A stretch of DNA of 64,000 nucleotides from Alphaproteobacteria bacterium. Lineage in GTDB: Bacteria > Pseudomonadota > Alphaproteobacteria > Rickettsiales > UBA1997. Shown piece by piece: positions 45,401 through 55,700 of this stretch. Under the pieces are notes generated by a model, which was not told where the DNA came from, made no database searches, and was given only the letters and a program-made list of their open reading frames with translations. Position 1 is the first letter of the stretch; each line of letters starts with the position of its first letter. The DNA lies in the NCBI GenBank assembly GCA_014190355.1, contig BJGH01000001.1, positions 1-64,000 of the forward strand, written 5' to 3'. The position numbers and the translations under genes were made by a program.

Positions 45401-47479
45401 AAATCTTTAGGAGGTTTTGCCTATGATGGCGTTAACCCTCCTTTTGATGGAGTGTTAATTAATAATCCATATGCTGATAAAGTTAGTGATGCTTCAAGTT
45501 ATTGCGATAAGAAGAGCTTTACTAATGACGCACAATGCACAAAAAAGTTTACCTGCGTAAATCCCTACACCAACAATTCAGGATACTATGATGTAATGGT
45601 GAGCATTAAATCTTCTGTGAACAATAATATTTCAAAAATAATTAGCGGAATAATTCAACCATTTTCGGAAATATTTGATGGATACAAAATTGGAGATAAA
45701 AATTATCCAGGAGAAACTGAAAGATTGTACCGCAATATAATTACTAATCCTCAATATGTTGTTATGATGCAATTTGCAATAGTTCTAATGTTTGTCTTTT
45801 ATGGGGTTGGATATTTAATGGGAGTTAGCGAACTAACTCAAAGCGAGTTGGTATCTAGATTCTTTAAAATTGCCATGATTTATTTGTTTACTAACGAAAC
45901 AGGTTGGGAATGGTACAAATTTCTAGTAGTTAGATTATTTAAAGATGGTACTGACTTTTTAACCTTTTCGCTAGTTGGAAATTTTGATGACTCTCCTGAA
46001 ATACTTAGTGCAATTAGTAACAATGATTATAGTAATAAAGGTCTTTTATTTAGAAGTGTTGACAAGGTTTTGAATATAGCTTTTTCAGATACTGTATCTA
46101 AAAAAGTTAGCAGTTTTTTATTTTCAAGTTTTTTTGGCTGGGCATATCTTTTTATTTTTTATTTTGGAATTCTAAAATATGTTTATGCTGTTGCAACAAC
46201 ATTAATGCTCTTCATTACTGCCAAATTTTTTATTTCAATTCTTTTTATCGTAGGACCAATATTTATCCTTTTTACTCTCTTTAACCAAACCAAAGAATTA
46301 TTTGATCGATGGCTAAATTATATGATTAGTTTTTCATTGCAGCAGATTTTAATTGCAACTATTATGACGTTTTTTAGCTTATTAATTTATGAAATAATAA
46401 AATTAATTTTAAGTTTTAAAATTTGCTGGGAAGAAATATGGGTGATTAGCTCCCCTATAAGAATTTCCTTAATATCATTTTGGACAATAAGTAATGTTCC
46501 TAAAAGCACTTTCGTTCAGGCAGGTAGTTACAGTGCAGGAATTAATGGATCAATACCATCTTTATTTTCAATACTTCTCTTCTGGCTTGTTTCATCAATG
46601 ATGAAACACATGATTACTTTCATGGACAGTGCCGCTTCTTCACTGGGAAATGGACTTCAAGCCTCAACTTTAAGTTCAGGATTAAAATCTGCAGCTATTA
46701 AGATTAAAAACACCGCTAAAAGTTACGGCAAAAAGTACATGAACAAAGCCCTAAAAGAAGCAGGTCTAGAAAAAACAATATCAAGACTAGATAATTATTT
46801 ATTTGATACCGGAGAAATTAGCGAAAAGAAAAAGAAGCAGGCCAGAGCCAATAAAGTTAGGGATTCTATGAACACTAGTTCAATGAAAGAATCTGGAAAA
46901 AATGCCGTAAGTGAATATAAAAATAAAAATGCTGATGAATTATCAAAAATGACTAGTCAAGATCGTGAAAATAAGCTTCGCGAAGTTCGCGACGAAGCAA
47001 TGAAAAATAAAGGTAGGGAACTAGGATTAAGCGATGACAAAATCAAAGACTTTATGAATAAAGGTCAAGATTTTAAAGCAACCTCGACAAACCCACTAGT
47101 GAATGGGGCAAAATATTTAGCTCATGCAGTTAACAACATGAGAGGTAAAAATAAAGGATTAGCTAATAAATCAATTGATACATCATTATCTCAATCAGAT
47201 ATGAAAAATAGCATTAAAAAAATGGATAGCGAACAAAGAGCTAATTTCTTGAATGATTTAAAAAATAGTCCTAATCAAAATAATAAAGACAAAATTAATG
47301 TTGATAAATTAGAAAAATATGCTGATAGACAAAATCGAAAAGACGATGCAAGCGATAAAAAAGAAACTAAAATAGGAGCAAAATTAGCAAGAATGAAAGT
47401 TGGGGCTGGCGATAAAATTTCTAATGCCCTTCAAAAAGGTAGAGCGGCTGTTAATGCCGTTAAAAAATTATTTAAATAA
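42461..47479 (+). CDS. virB6: VirB6-like type IV secretion lipoprotein (1,672 residues)
   Basis: This is a very large VirB6/TrbL-family protein, expected to form part of the inner-membrane channel of a type IV secretion system. A signal sequence ends in a lipobox VSSC (Cys29), followed by GCIEADDFG. Residues 30-1090 are a cysteine-containing extracytoplasmic region ending in a CVNPYTNNSGYYDV motif. About five to six transmembrane helices lie at 1094-1385 (GVGYLMGVSEL, GWEWYKF, WLNYMISFSLQQI). The last 290 residues are charged, Lys/Asp-rich and probably cytosolic. The only possible start is TTG, since a stop lies two codons upstream. Rickettsiales carry several such extended VirB6 proteins; the other one here is at 49.7 kb. 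Confidence 0.88.
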   Translation: MFKKFIKHYQNKFNLISILVLGLFLVSSCTYNGCIEADDFGEFENQILRVYANTTDNSCKFDTSKKANDTIFQGSGMIKCLREDLYSNYKGCDKINDYDTRYQCFVSCYDKCQLNLVKDSLGTEPAWIATNSISSGLKPSITIMPDSEISIKVKGNVKLGEEIYSSYIFTNSKSNAYDTIKLDNEPSSSSIYTKYFIDLVAGSSTSIRFYSNWVDTADPSPDTGATRTIGPGTSRLVSPTTGITVDSSSNTIINGIKRVLIYTIPHPNGYVLSNSCIGSIPAGSSNKESTCIQGFPLLPDPRVWGCTYPSATASNPATTANCSNSLLPANNYRAFYPQSTYSAADINNYYPVSNSSKLAQLNIYGGFIRWTSDMLKQTSFDPFVRDNVSCDSLGNCSNLETMDQYIDGRILGNISSRNAEITNRNNFAKRLYFRSITSDANCKSGYSLTVTNLDQRNINYNIPQAITISSSWSSNFVDLEPNGGKISIGALTRASSSGVNCGNFIALKYIPYHDILIEKSGLVKFTNVGATGSCTLNARIINTLATDEEYYEFPTDSQDPFSSLSVPGLSAGGSINWSNEVFVRKNQAIRISPTSWNSSFITPNGFAQCGIGMAMFINPKPAAICKGTANDYVFNSLCDIDYNLNNLIIGCKPTSIDCEDPEKNSYCPKSSNCQFKLENCIDGTETTAKTGCTTPNTNTIGTCTYTTTITAAKCTSCSSKLLEATKEVPKYAISNVDACFDLENYRGRVSSISLNANGISDNLKNKGLKFLESFNGNYGSLWPSAESNETVSSNIVHQLKNPIIVSQNSRLIFTYIDGGDFTQSQTALNNNTGGLHIKLGNSMSFKNGDWLQIMLCSDSGYNCYGSNPTHISGQSKITNHRQPTTDIERQYPNYALGNYKFDIYGNIYRYTPPNPNEDCKINGVVTQIGSSFYCHTYESRTNNDLNAMTTTQKQTRLTNIEKLRLSFKILDPDQLNCYVDKSLGGFAYDGVNPPFDGVLINNPYADKVSDASSYCDKKSFTNDAQCTKKFTCVNPYTNNSGYYDVMVSIKSSVNNNISKIISGIIQPFSEIFDGYKIGDKNYPGETERLYRNIITNPQYVVMMQFAIVLMFVFYGVGYLMGVSELTQSELVSRFFKIAMIYLFTNETGWEWYKFLVVRLFKDGTDFLTFSLVGNFDDSPEILSAISNNDYSNKGLLFRSVDKVLNIAFSDTVSKKVSSFLFSSFFGWAYLFIFYFGILKYVYAVATTLMLFITAKFFISILFIVGPIFILFTLFNQTKELFDRWLNYMISFSLQQILIATIMTFFSLLIYEIIKLILSFKICWEEIWVISSPIRISLISFWTISNVPKSTFVQAGSYSAGINGSIPSLFSILLFWLVSSMMKHMITFMDSAASSLGNGLQASTLSSGLKSAAIKIKNTAKSYGKKYMNKALKEAGLEKTISRLDNYLFDTGEISEKKKKQARANKVRDSMNTSSMKESGKNAVSEYKNKNADELSKMTSQDRENKLREVRDEAMKNKGRELGLSDDKIKDFMNKGQDFKATSTNPLVNGAKYLAHAVNNMRGKNKGLANKSIDTSLSQSDMKNSIKKMDSEQRANFLNDLKNSPNQNNKDKINVDKLEKYADRQNRKDDASDKKETKIGAKLARMKVGAGDKISNALQKGRAAVNAVKKLFK

Positions 47480-47587
47480 ACTTTATTCTAACCACATAAT
47501 TGTTGCTTAAAATTTTGAAAAATATTGCAAACAAATAATATAAATTTAGCATTCACAAGTTTTAAAAATAATTTAAAAAATTTAATT

Positions 47588-48079
47588 ATGAAAATAGCTA
47601 TATACCCTGGAACCTTTGATCCTATAACATATGGTCATTTGGATATTATTAAAAGAGCCAGTGAATTATTCGATCACTTAATTATTGGAGTAGCAATAGA
47701 CAATAACAAAAACCCCCTCTTCTCAGCTGACGAAAGAGTAGAAATTATAAAAAAAGAAATTATTTTACTGAAGAATTTTAAAAAAATTTCTGTAGAAAAA
47801 TTCGATGGTCTACTAATTGATTTCGTTCAAAACAAATCTTCAAAAGTTATTGTTAGAGGCTTAAGAGCGGTATCAGATTTTGAATATGAGTTTCAAATGT
47901 TCGCAATGAATTCAAGGCTAGATAATTCAATTCAAACTATTTTTTTACCAGCTTCTGAAAATCATCACTTTATTGCTTCTAAATTAGTTAAAGAAATTGC
48001 AAGACTTAAAGGAGATATTACCAATTTTGTATCTTTAGATATAGCCCAAAAATTATATAACAAGATTCATGGATTATAA
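47588..48079 (+). CDS. coaD: Phosphopantetheine adenylyltransferase CoaD
   Basis: This 163-residue nucleotidyltransferase makes dephospho-CoA. The signature YPGTFDPITYGHLDII begins right after the ATG at 47588, with the T-x-G-H nucleotidyltransferase motif; the frame continues upstream without sense, so I take this start. VIVRGLRAVSDFEYEFQM and the C-terminal HHFIASKLVKEIARL are also family signatures. It overlaps the ELM1-like gene by 11 bases. It sits between the two VirB6-like genes, which have no functional link to CoA. Confidence 0.95.
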   Translation: MKIAIYPGTFDPITYGHLDIIKRASELFDHLIIGVAIDNNKNPLFSADERVEIIKKEIILLKNFKKISVEKFDGLLIDFVQNKSSKVIVRGLRAVSDFEYEFQMFAMNSRLDNSIQTIFLPASENHHFIASKLVKEIARLKGDITNFVSLDIAQKLYNKIHGL

Positions 48080-49112
48080 TTCAAATTCAGACAAAAAACC
48101 TGCCAAACTTTGGATATTAGCTGACGATAGACCTGGAACATTTTCACAATCACTAGCCCTTGCTCAAGCTTTGAAAATCAAATATGAAATTATCAAAATA
48201 GATTATAATTTTTTTAGCAAATTGCCAAATTTCCTTCTTAAATTATATCCACTGCATTTTAATAGAAATAATTTAAAGCAACTAGTAGAGAAAACTATTA
48301 ATAATAATCTTCAACCTCAAATAATAATTAGTGCCGGAAGAAAAGCATCATTAATCGGTATTTTTTTAAAAAAAAAATTTGAAAAAACTAAGTTAATTCA
48401 AATCATGCAACCCGAAATTAACTACAATAAATTTGACATTGTTATTTTACCAAATCACGACAAACCCAAATATAAAAAAGGCAATATTTTGTATTCCGTT
48501 GGCGCATTAAATCAAATAAACCCTGAAATAATTATAGAAAACAAAGAAAAATTTAAAAAAATCTTTAATAAAATTAACCAAAAAATTGTTGTTTTGCTTG
48601 TAGGAGGCAATTCTAAAAAAAATTACTATGATAAAAAATCGGTAATCAAGCTTTGTCATGAAACTAATAATTTTGTAAAAAAATTAAATTGCCAACTTTT
48701 AATTCTAAATAGTAGAAGAACTTCACCAGAAATTACTCAACTTATTAAAAAAAATATTAATTGCCAAAATATTTTTTTTGAATGGGATAAAGTAAAAAAC
48801 AACAATCCATACCTTGCCTCTATTGGTTTTGCAGATTATTTTATTGCAACAGGTGATTCGGTATCTATGATTTCTGAATGCTGCTCATCAGGAAGGCCAG
48901 TTTTTATTTTTGATCAAAAAAAAATTTCTTCTAAAAAACATCGAATATTTCATCAAGAACTTTATAAAAATGGTTATGCTTTTCCATTAAATAACATTGA
49001 AAATTATGATCTTAAATCATTTTATAACATGATTAACGAACTTAAAGTTAGTAAGCTTAACGAGGCATACAGAATAAGTAAAGAGATTATAAAAAAATTT
49101 AACATACACTAA
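48069..49112 (+). CDS. ELM1/DUF1022 family glycosyltransferase-like protein
   Basis: This 347-residue protein matches the ELM1 (mitochondrial fission protein)/DUF1022 family of alphaproteobacteria and plants, a GT-B-like fold. Seen: KLWILADDRPGTFSQSLALA at residues 13-32, ISAGRKAS, IMQPEINYNKFDIVILPNHD, NSRRTSPEI and ADYFIATGDSVSMISECCSSGRPV. Its bacterial role is unknown; the fold suggests sugar transfer at the membrane. It starts inside the last 11 bases of coaD, so the two are co-translated. Confidence 0.82.
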   Translation: MDYNSNSDKKPAKLWILADDRPGTFSQSLALAQALKIKYEIIKIDYNFFSKLPNFLLKLYPLHFNRNNLKQLVEKTINNNLQPQIIISAGRKASLIGIFLKKKFEKTKLIQIMQPEINYNKFDIVILPNHDKPKYKKGNILYSVGALNQINPEIIIENKEKFKKIFNKINQKIVVLLVGGNSKKNYYDKKSVIKLCHETNNFVKKLNCQLLILNSRRTSPEITQLIKKNINCQNIFFEWDKVKNNNPYLASIGFADYFIATGDSVSMISECCSSGRPVFIFDQKKISSKKHRIFHQELYKNGYAFPLNNIENYDLKSFYNMINELKVSKLNEAYRISKEIIKKFNIH

Positions 49113-49700
49113 AGTCACACATAATTTTTTTATAAATTCAGTTAAAATTAAAAAACCTGCTTAATTTAATTTTAGCTGATAATTAAAATCTATTTTTTCA
49201 ACAATTTGTGGGTGAATTAATTTTATATCTTAGCATTTGATTAAATTAGTAAAATACAGAAATGTGTTAATACCATAAATTTTAAAAAACTTTCGAGCAT
49301 TAAGTTAATAAAAAAAATAGTTTAATACCAATCCAAACAAAGTCATAATAGTTATTTTCTATTTCGCTTTAATAAATCAAAATTATAATTTAATTTTTGG
49401 TATTATATCTTTTTTAATATGAATTTCAATATAGTCTTTTTAACAAAAAAATATAGCATCTTATTAAAAAAAAATTTAAATTAATAACTAGTTATTTTTT
49501 AAAAAAATTTGTTTTTTATTTACCATACCATTAACTATAGAATTAAGATATCTTCAATAAATAAATAGAATTAAAATTTATTTATCAATTAAATAATATT
49601 GCCATATTTTTATTTTAAATCTATAAAAATAACTAAAAAATTTAGGTTGTTATAACCATAACTTAAATTATCTTTTTTCATATAATTTCATCAAATAACT
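49113..49700. other. AT-rich gene-free stretch upstream of the giant VirB6-like gene
   Basis: These 588 bases hold no credible ORF or RNA gene. TTAATACCA occurs directly at 49267-49275 and 49322-49330. TAATACCAA (49323-49331) is inverted as TTGGTATTA (49397-49405). AT-only hairpins occur near 49143-49175. A TATAAT at 49681-49686 lies only 15 bases before the GTG start, so it could be a -10 box of a nearly leaderless transcript; no good -35 was found. Confidence 0.45.
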
Positions 49701-52700
49701 GTGAATTTATTAAAAATATTAAAAATCTATAAAAAATATTTTTCAGTTAAGTTTATTGCCCTTGGCTTAATTTTGTTGTTAACCTCTTGTTCAGGAAGTG
49801 GATGCGTAGAAGCGGATGATTTTGGTAATCAAGAAAATCAAACCATAAATGTATACTCTAACATTAATCAATCTTCTTGTGACTACGATGCATCTGTTAG
49901 CGATGAAGATCAGACTAGTGAAATTATCAAAACCTGCCTTACTTCAGGAACCAAAAATATTACCGATGAAAATCAAACAACTTATACTTCTTCAACTGGC
50001 TGTTTAGGATTTTCTGGCGACGCTAAAATTAATAAATTATGCAGAGATCAATGTATAAATGAATGTCAGGTAACCTCCACTTCTTATTCATCCAAACCTA
50101 GTTGGGTATCAAATTCCGCTCTTCTTAGCGATTCAGGATCTGGTGTTAATATTTATCCTAATTCTGAAATTTCAATTTCTGCCAAAGGTTCATTAAATTT
50201 GGGCAATAACATTACTTTGCCTCCAAGTACAATATATTTTAATGAAATAATGCCTAATTCTTATGGCTTAGGTGGCTATAATTCAGCCAATATTATTGAT
50301 GTTGGCAAAGGGCAATCAATTGACATTAAATTTTCTAAATCATCAGACAGTGGAGTTTCTCCAGCACCAATAGATGATTATAATTTTGCCCGAAGATTAG
50401 TAGGATATATCACTCCTCACCCTTCAAAGTATGAATTTGATTATTCAAACCCACTTGCAGGTGATAAAAAAGTTCCTTTAACACCTCGTTTTAATGGATG
50501 GAAATGTAAATACAATGGTATTGATTCGAATGAATCATCTTGCAGTAATACTACTCCATTGAAAAATCTTCCAGACAATAAATACTTTAATGACAACTAT
50601 AATTCTGACGACTATCAAATTTCCAGCGATATAATTCTTGGGGCAGATAATTTTGATTCCTCAGTTAGTTTTAATGTCGGTTCTGATTCAAAAAAATTTA
50701 TAGATTATGGTGGATTTATTCGCTGGAAAAACGACCCCTTTAAAAACTACAGTTACGATCCATTTGCTGATATGTTATGCTCAGCAACAGGAATATGTTC
50801 AGCAGTTAAGGATTCATCGGAGGGGATTGTTGTTGGGGATGTATCAAGTGGATTTTCATATACCAATAATGATATTTATTCCAAAGAAATATCTTTTAAA
50901 TTAGTATCAGGATATTGTTCAAGCTTAACTTTTAGTGAACTAGCTATATACAATGAAAATAATACTAAAATTTATTTTATAAACAATTTCTCAGTTTCAA
51001 GCTCATATTCACCAAACAAAATTCCTTTTTATGCCGGATATAAAGTTACCTTAACACCAAACACCACAAGCGTCGCCAACACCAACCCTGTTGTAAATTG
51101 TGGAAAATATCTTGTAATGAGAATGTTAAAATATAATGATATAACCGCTACAAAATCAGGCTTTGTAAGCTTTAGAATTGTCGATCATGATTCTAGTCAA
51201 CAATCTAAAAATCCAAATTGTACAATTTATGCAAGAATAATAAATCCTCGTGGCATTCATCCATTAATTAATGATTCATCTTCACTTCCTGATAAATATA
51301 TTTTTAATAAAAATACCGGATCACTTAATTTACCTTTACCCTCAAGTTTAGGCTTTGAAGTTAAAGTAGACAACAGTAATTTTGGAACTATTACTCTGGG
51401 TAGTGAAGGAAAAAATTCTATGATCTCTAATGATAAATGTTCAATAAAAATTGATGATTTAATCAGAGCTCGTTATAATGAATGTTTAACAAGCAATATT
51501 AATCCCTGCATTCTTAACACAACAACTTCATCATTTTCAACATTTAGCGAATGTTCTAGCTCAGGAATTGGTGGACATGGTCAAGAAAGCTCTGACCCTA
51601 CTGGAGGAGGAAGTGGAGGTGGAGGTGGCGGAAACAACAATGGTGTCGCCACTTTAAATTCATCAACTGGATCAGGAATCGCTGGTACATCTGGAACATC
51701 TTTTTACAATCTATTTTTTCATAACAGTGTTCCAACAACTTCATCACCAACTAGCTCACTAAATGGATATAAAGGTGTGTCAGGAATGAATGGTAACAAT
51801 GGTCAAGTTAAAATTTATAACTGTGCAACTGGAGTTAGTTGTACTCCAACAACTTTTAATTACAACTCCGCAGTTCAATATCAAACTTACAACGTTCCTG
51901 CAAGTGGACCAATTCGCTATGAAATTTATGGAGCGGGTGGAGGCGGAGGTGGATCAAGTTGTGGATTAGCATCAAATACCTTAGGAGGCGAAGGGGCTAG
52001 TGGCACAATAATTACTGGTGAATTAAAAAATATTGATGCCACTAAAACCCCAACACTTAGGATTTATGTTGGTGCTGGTGGTCCAGCTGGTTATTCTGCT
52101 TGCTCAACTAAATATAGTAACACCGTTTCTTATTCAACACCATTTTCATTCACTAGTGTTTCGCCAAGCAAATTCTCTAAAATAAAATTTGCCAGCTATG
52201 GCTTTCCTGTAATCTCAACTCGAGATTTAACATCATCTTTAGCGACTCATAATTTTGCCATAAATCCTTATTGTCACTCAAGCGCTTCAAAAGTTGTTGC
52301 TGTAGACAATTGTATCGGAAATTCAACTTGTAGCATCGTTCTTAACAATTCAACATTTAACAGCCTTGATTTAACAAGTAATTGTGCTGCAACGGGAAAT
52401 GGCGAAAACGGAGCAAGCAATACCTCAAGTGATAATAATGGTTCTGGTGGAGGAGCGGGAGGTGGTAATGGTAGTCTAGGAACATCTGCATCTGCAACGG
52501 GAACAATTGCCGGAGGAGTAATAGGATCAAATGGTGACGGTACCGCTGGAACTTCTGGTGACTCTTACTACGATCCGGGCTACCATTCATCGCAACCCAC
52601 AGTTGCATCAGCCAGTAATGCTAATACAAATGGTTCAGCTACTATTACACCATCGGGAGGTTCTGCAACAAGCTTTACCAGTGTTGGACCTTCAACTTAC

Positions 52701-55700
52701 ACTGTTCCCGCCGGAACTACCAGTCTTTCATATGTTATTAAAGGAGCAGGAGGAGGAAATGGTGGTAATGCTAGTGTTTCAAGAAATGGTGGCACAGGAG
52801 CAAGTGGTACACAACTTACTGGCTCAATAAGTGTTTCAGCCGGCGATGTTATTAATGTTAATATTGGCGAAAAAGGATATGATGGTGCGGGAGTTTGTTA
52901 CTATGTCTCTAAAGTTGTTTTTGAAGGTTCATCTGTCAATTTAAGCACTCATGTCTCTGCCACTTTACCGCTTTATGGAACGCCTCAAAGAAGTACTGAC
53001 ACAACCTATTTGGCTAATACTTATTGCAATTCCTCGTCAGCTTCAACTAATTTTAATTCAAACCTTTCAAATACAAGCTATACTGTAAATGATACCAACC
53101 TTGGAATCCCACAAAACACTGGAATTTCTCCAGAAGAAACTTGTCAAAGCGGTCAAGGAAGCTCGGCAAGCTCATCAACTTCTTTAACTAATGCCGGTGG
53201 AGCTGGAGGAGCAGGTGGAGGAAATGGTGGAACATCGACTTCAGGAAAAATTAATGCAGGTGCTGTAGCAGCCAATACCGTTGGCGGTGCTGGTACATCT
53301 GGAGAATCATTTTTTCAACCTTATTATCACCAAAGCGCTCCAGCATCTGCTACCACTGCGACAAATCAAGCTAATGACTCGCAATCAGCTAGCGATGGTG
53401 TAGCAATTCTTAAACAAACTTCAAGTTCTGGAACAGTTTTAAAAAATTTAACATCAGCCACAAGTGATAGTTATACCGTTACCGCTAATGGCACAATTTA
53501 TTACGAATTAACAGGAGCTGGTGGTGGCAAAGGTGGTAAAAATTCTAATACCCAAACATCTACACCTGGCAATGGAGCAGGAGGTGCAAAAATTACTGGT
53601 ACACTAAATGTTAAAACTGGCGATGTTATAAAAATTTACGTTGGCAAGGCTGGAACAAATGGACAAAATTGTGGAGCCACTAAATATTTCAACACTTCAG
53701 AATTTACTCCACTATCAATTTCTGGTTTAGGTTGCAATATTTCAACAATTGATTTTGCCAATTATGGAACTCCAAATACATCAACAACTCCCTATACTGT
53801 CAATGCTGCTTGTAGCTCTGGATCTCTCACTGCCAACACCAACATAACAACACCTTGCTTTGGTAACGCAAGTTGCTCAGTTTATGCCACAAATGCTAAT
53901 TTTGGTGACCCTTGTCCAGTTGCAAGTTCTACAAATACCTTTTCATCAGCAGGGACAAATGGTTCAAACGGTAATGATACAGGCAGTTTAGCTGGCGGTG
54001 GCGGTGGCGGAGGTTCATATACAACTACTTCGGGAGGAGGTATGTCACAACCAGGCGCCACAGGGCCATCTTTTTATAATACCACATACATTTCAACAGC
54101 CCCAACATTATCAAATTTATCAAACAACTCTACAACTTCTGTAAATTCAAATGGAAGTGCTGGAGCGAATGGAGCAATTAAATTATGTGACAGCAATACA
54201 ACCTCCAATTGTCAAAATTTTTCTGCAGGAATATCTGAATATACAATACCAAGCAATGGGAGATTTTATTTTGAAATATCTGGTGCTGGTGGGGGAGCTG
54301 GGGGAAGTGGTGATGCAGGAACTGGTGGATCTGGCGCTGGCGGAACTAAAATAATTGGTAGCGTAAATCAAGGAGTTACAGCTAATGATAAAATATATGT
54401 TTATGTTGGTGGAGGTGGGGCAGGAGGAAAAAGTCATAGTGGAACTGGAAATAATGATTTAGGAGGTTCAGCCTCATCAACTTCACAATATTTTTTAGGA
54501 GCTAATGGAGGAAATACTGGCGGTAACAACAGCTCCTACACTGGAAGCGGAGGAGCGGGTGGTGGGGCTTCTTTTTTAAATTATAAAGGCAATCTTGTAG
54601 CTTTAGCATCAGGTGGTGGTGGGGGTGGTTCCGGAGGTGCATCAAATTATAGTCCAGCTTATTACACTAATGGAACTAATGCCTCATCTAACTCTACCCT
54701 AAACTCTGGATCATCATCCTCTTCATTTTTCACTTACACTTTAAAAAAACTTGCTGTTCAGGCATCATGCGGATCTGCAACAAATTCAAAAGGAATTGGC
54801 GGAGCAATTAGTGTATCTGGTTCAACCATAAATATTCTTAAAGGTGGCGATGGTAGTGAAACAATCAGTGGAGCAACTTGCTCAGGCGGAGGTGGTGGTG
54901 GTGGAGGTGGAGCTTCAGCTTTAATGATTAATGATGAAACTGTTGCTATTGCCGGAGGTGGTGGAGGTGGAGGTGGTAATAATTCCTCAAGCGGGGGAAC
55001 TAGTGCAACTGCTAACACCAGCTTAAGAAATTATCTCAAAGTTGTGCCAGATAAAAAATATTTAGTTTTTAGATATGTTGGATCTCCAACATCTTCACCT
55101 TCAAAATCATCCTTAGATACCAAAGTCCTAGGAGGATCTGGTGGAACAATAAGTATTCCAAGTGGTTCATATTGTAGCATTAACAGCAATGGTCAAGGTG
55201 GGGATGGAGGTGGTGGAACAATGTTGTCAATAAATAGTCGCGTTATTGCAATTGCCGGTGGAGGCGGTGGCGGAGGTGGTGCCTCAATTAATGGTAGTGC
55301 CTCATCTTCAAGAAACGCTGCAAACTCTAACAATATTTTAGATAAACTAAAAGCTGGACCATTTGGACCATATATGGCAATATCGGCTGAATATCGAGAT
55401 GGAACAACTGGCTATGTCAATTCTTCACAAATCAGCAATGGCTCAAATTTAGTTATCAATGCCCCTGCTTCATCTTATTTTAATGACATAGCCTTTGCTT
55501 CTTATGGCGATAATTTTACAACACCATTTTTATATGCAAATAGCTGTTCAAAGGAAGACAATTTAATTTCCCTTTTGCAAACAAATTGCCTTGAAAAAAA
55601 TACCTGCACCTCAGCAATTTCAAATAGTTTAGGGGGTGGTCAAACCTGCTCTAATCCTGCAAACTACAAAGGATTAGCAAAATTAACTTATCAAAGTTCA

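Noticed and set aside
47525..47587. Upstream start for coaD
   Set aside because: The 21 extra residues are Asn/Lys-rich intergenic-type sequence; the conserved CoaD N-terminus begins at ATG 47588.
54758..55018. Antisense ORF encoding proline runs
   Set aside because: It is the reverse complement of GGN glycine codons in the giant VirB6-like gene; no start signal or family match.
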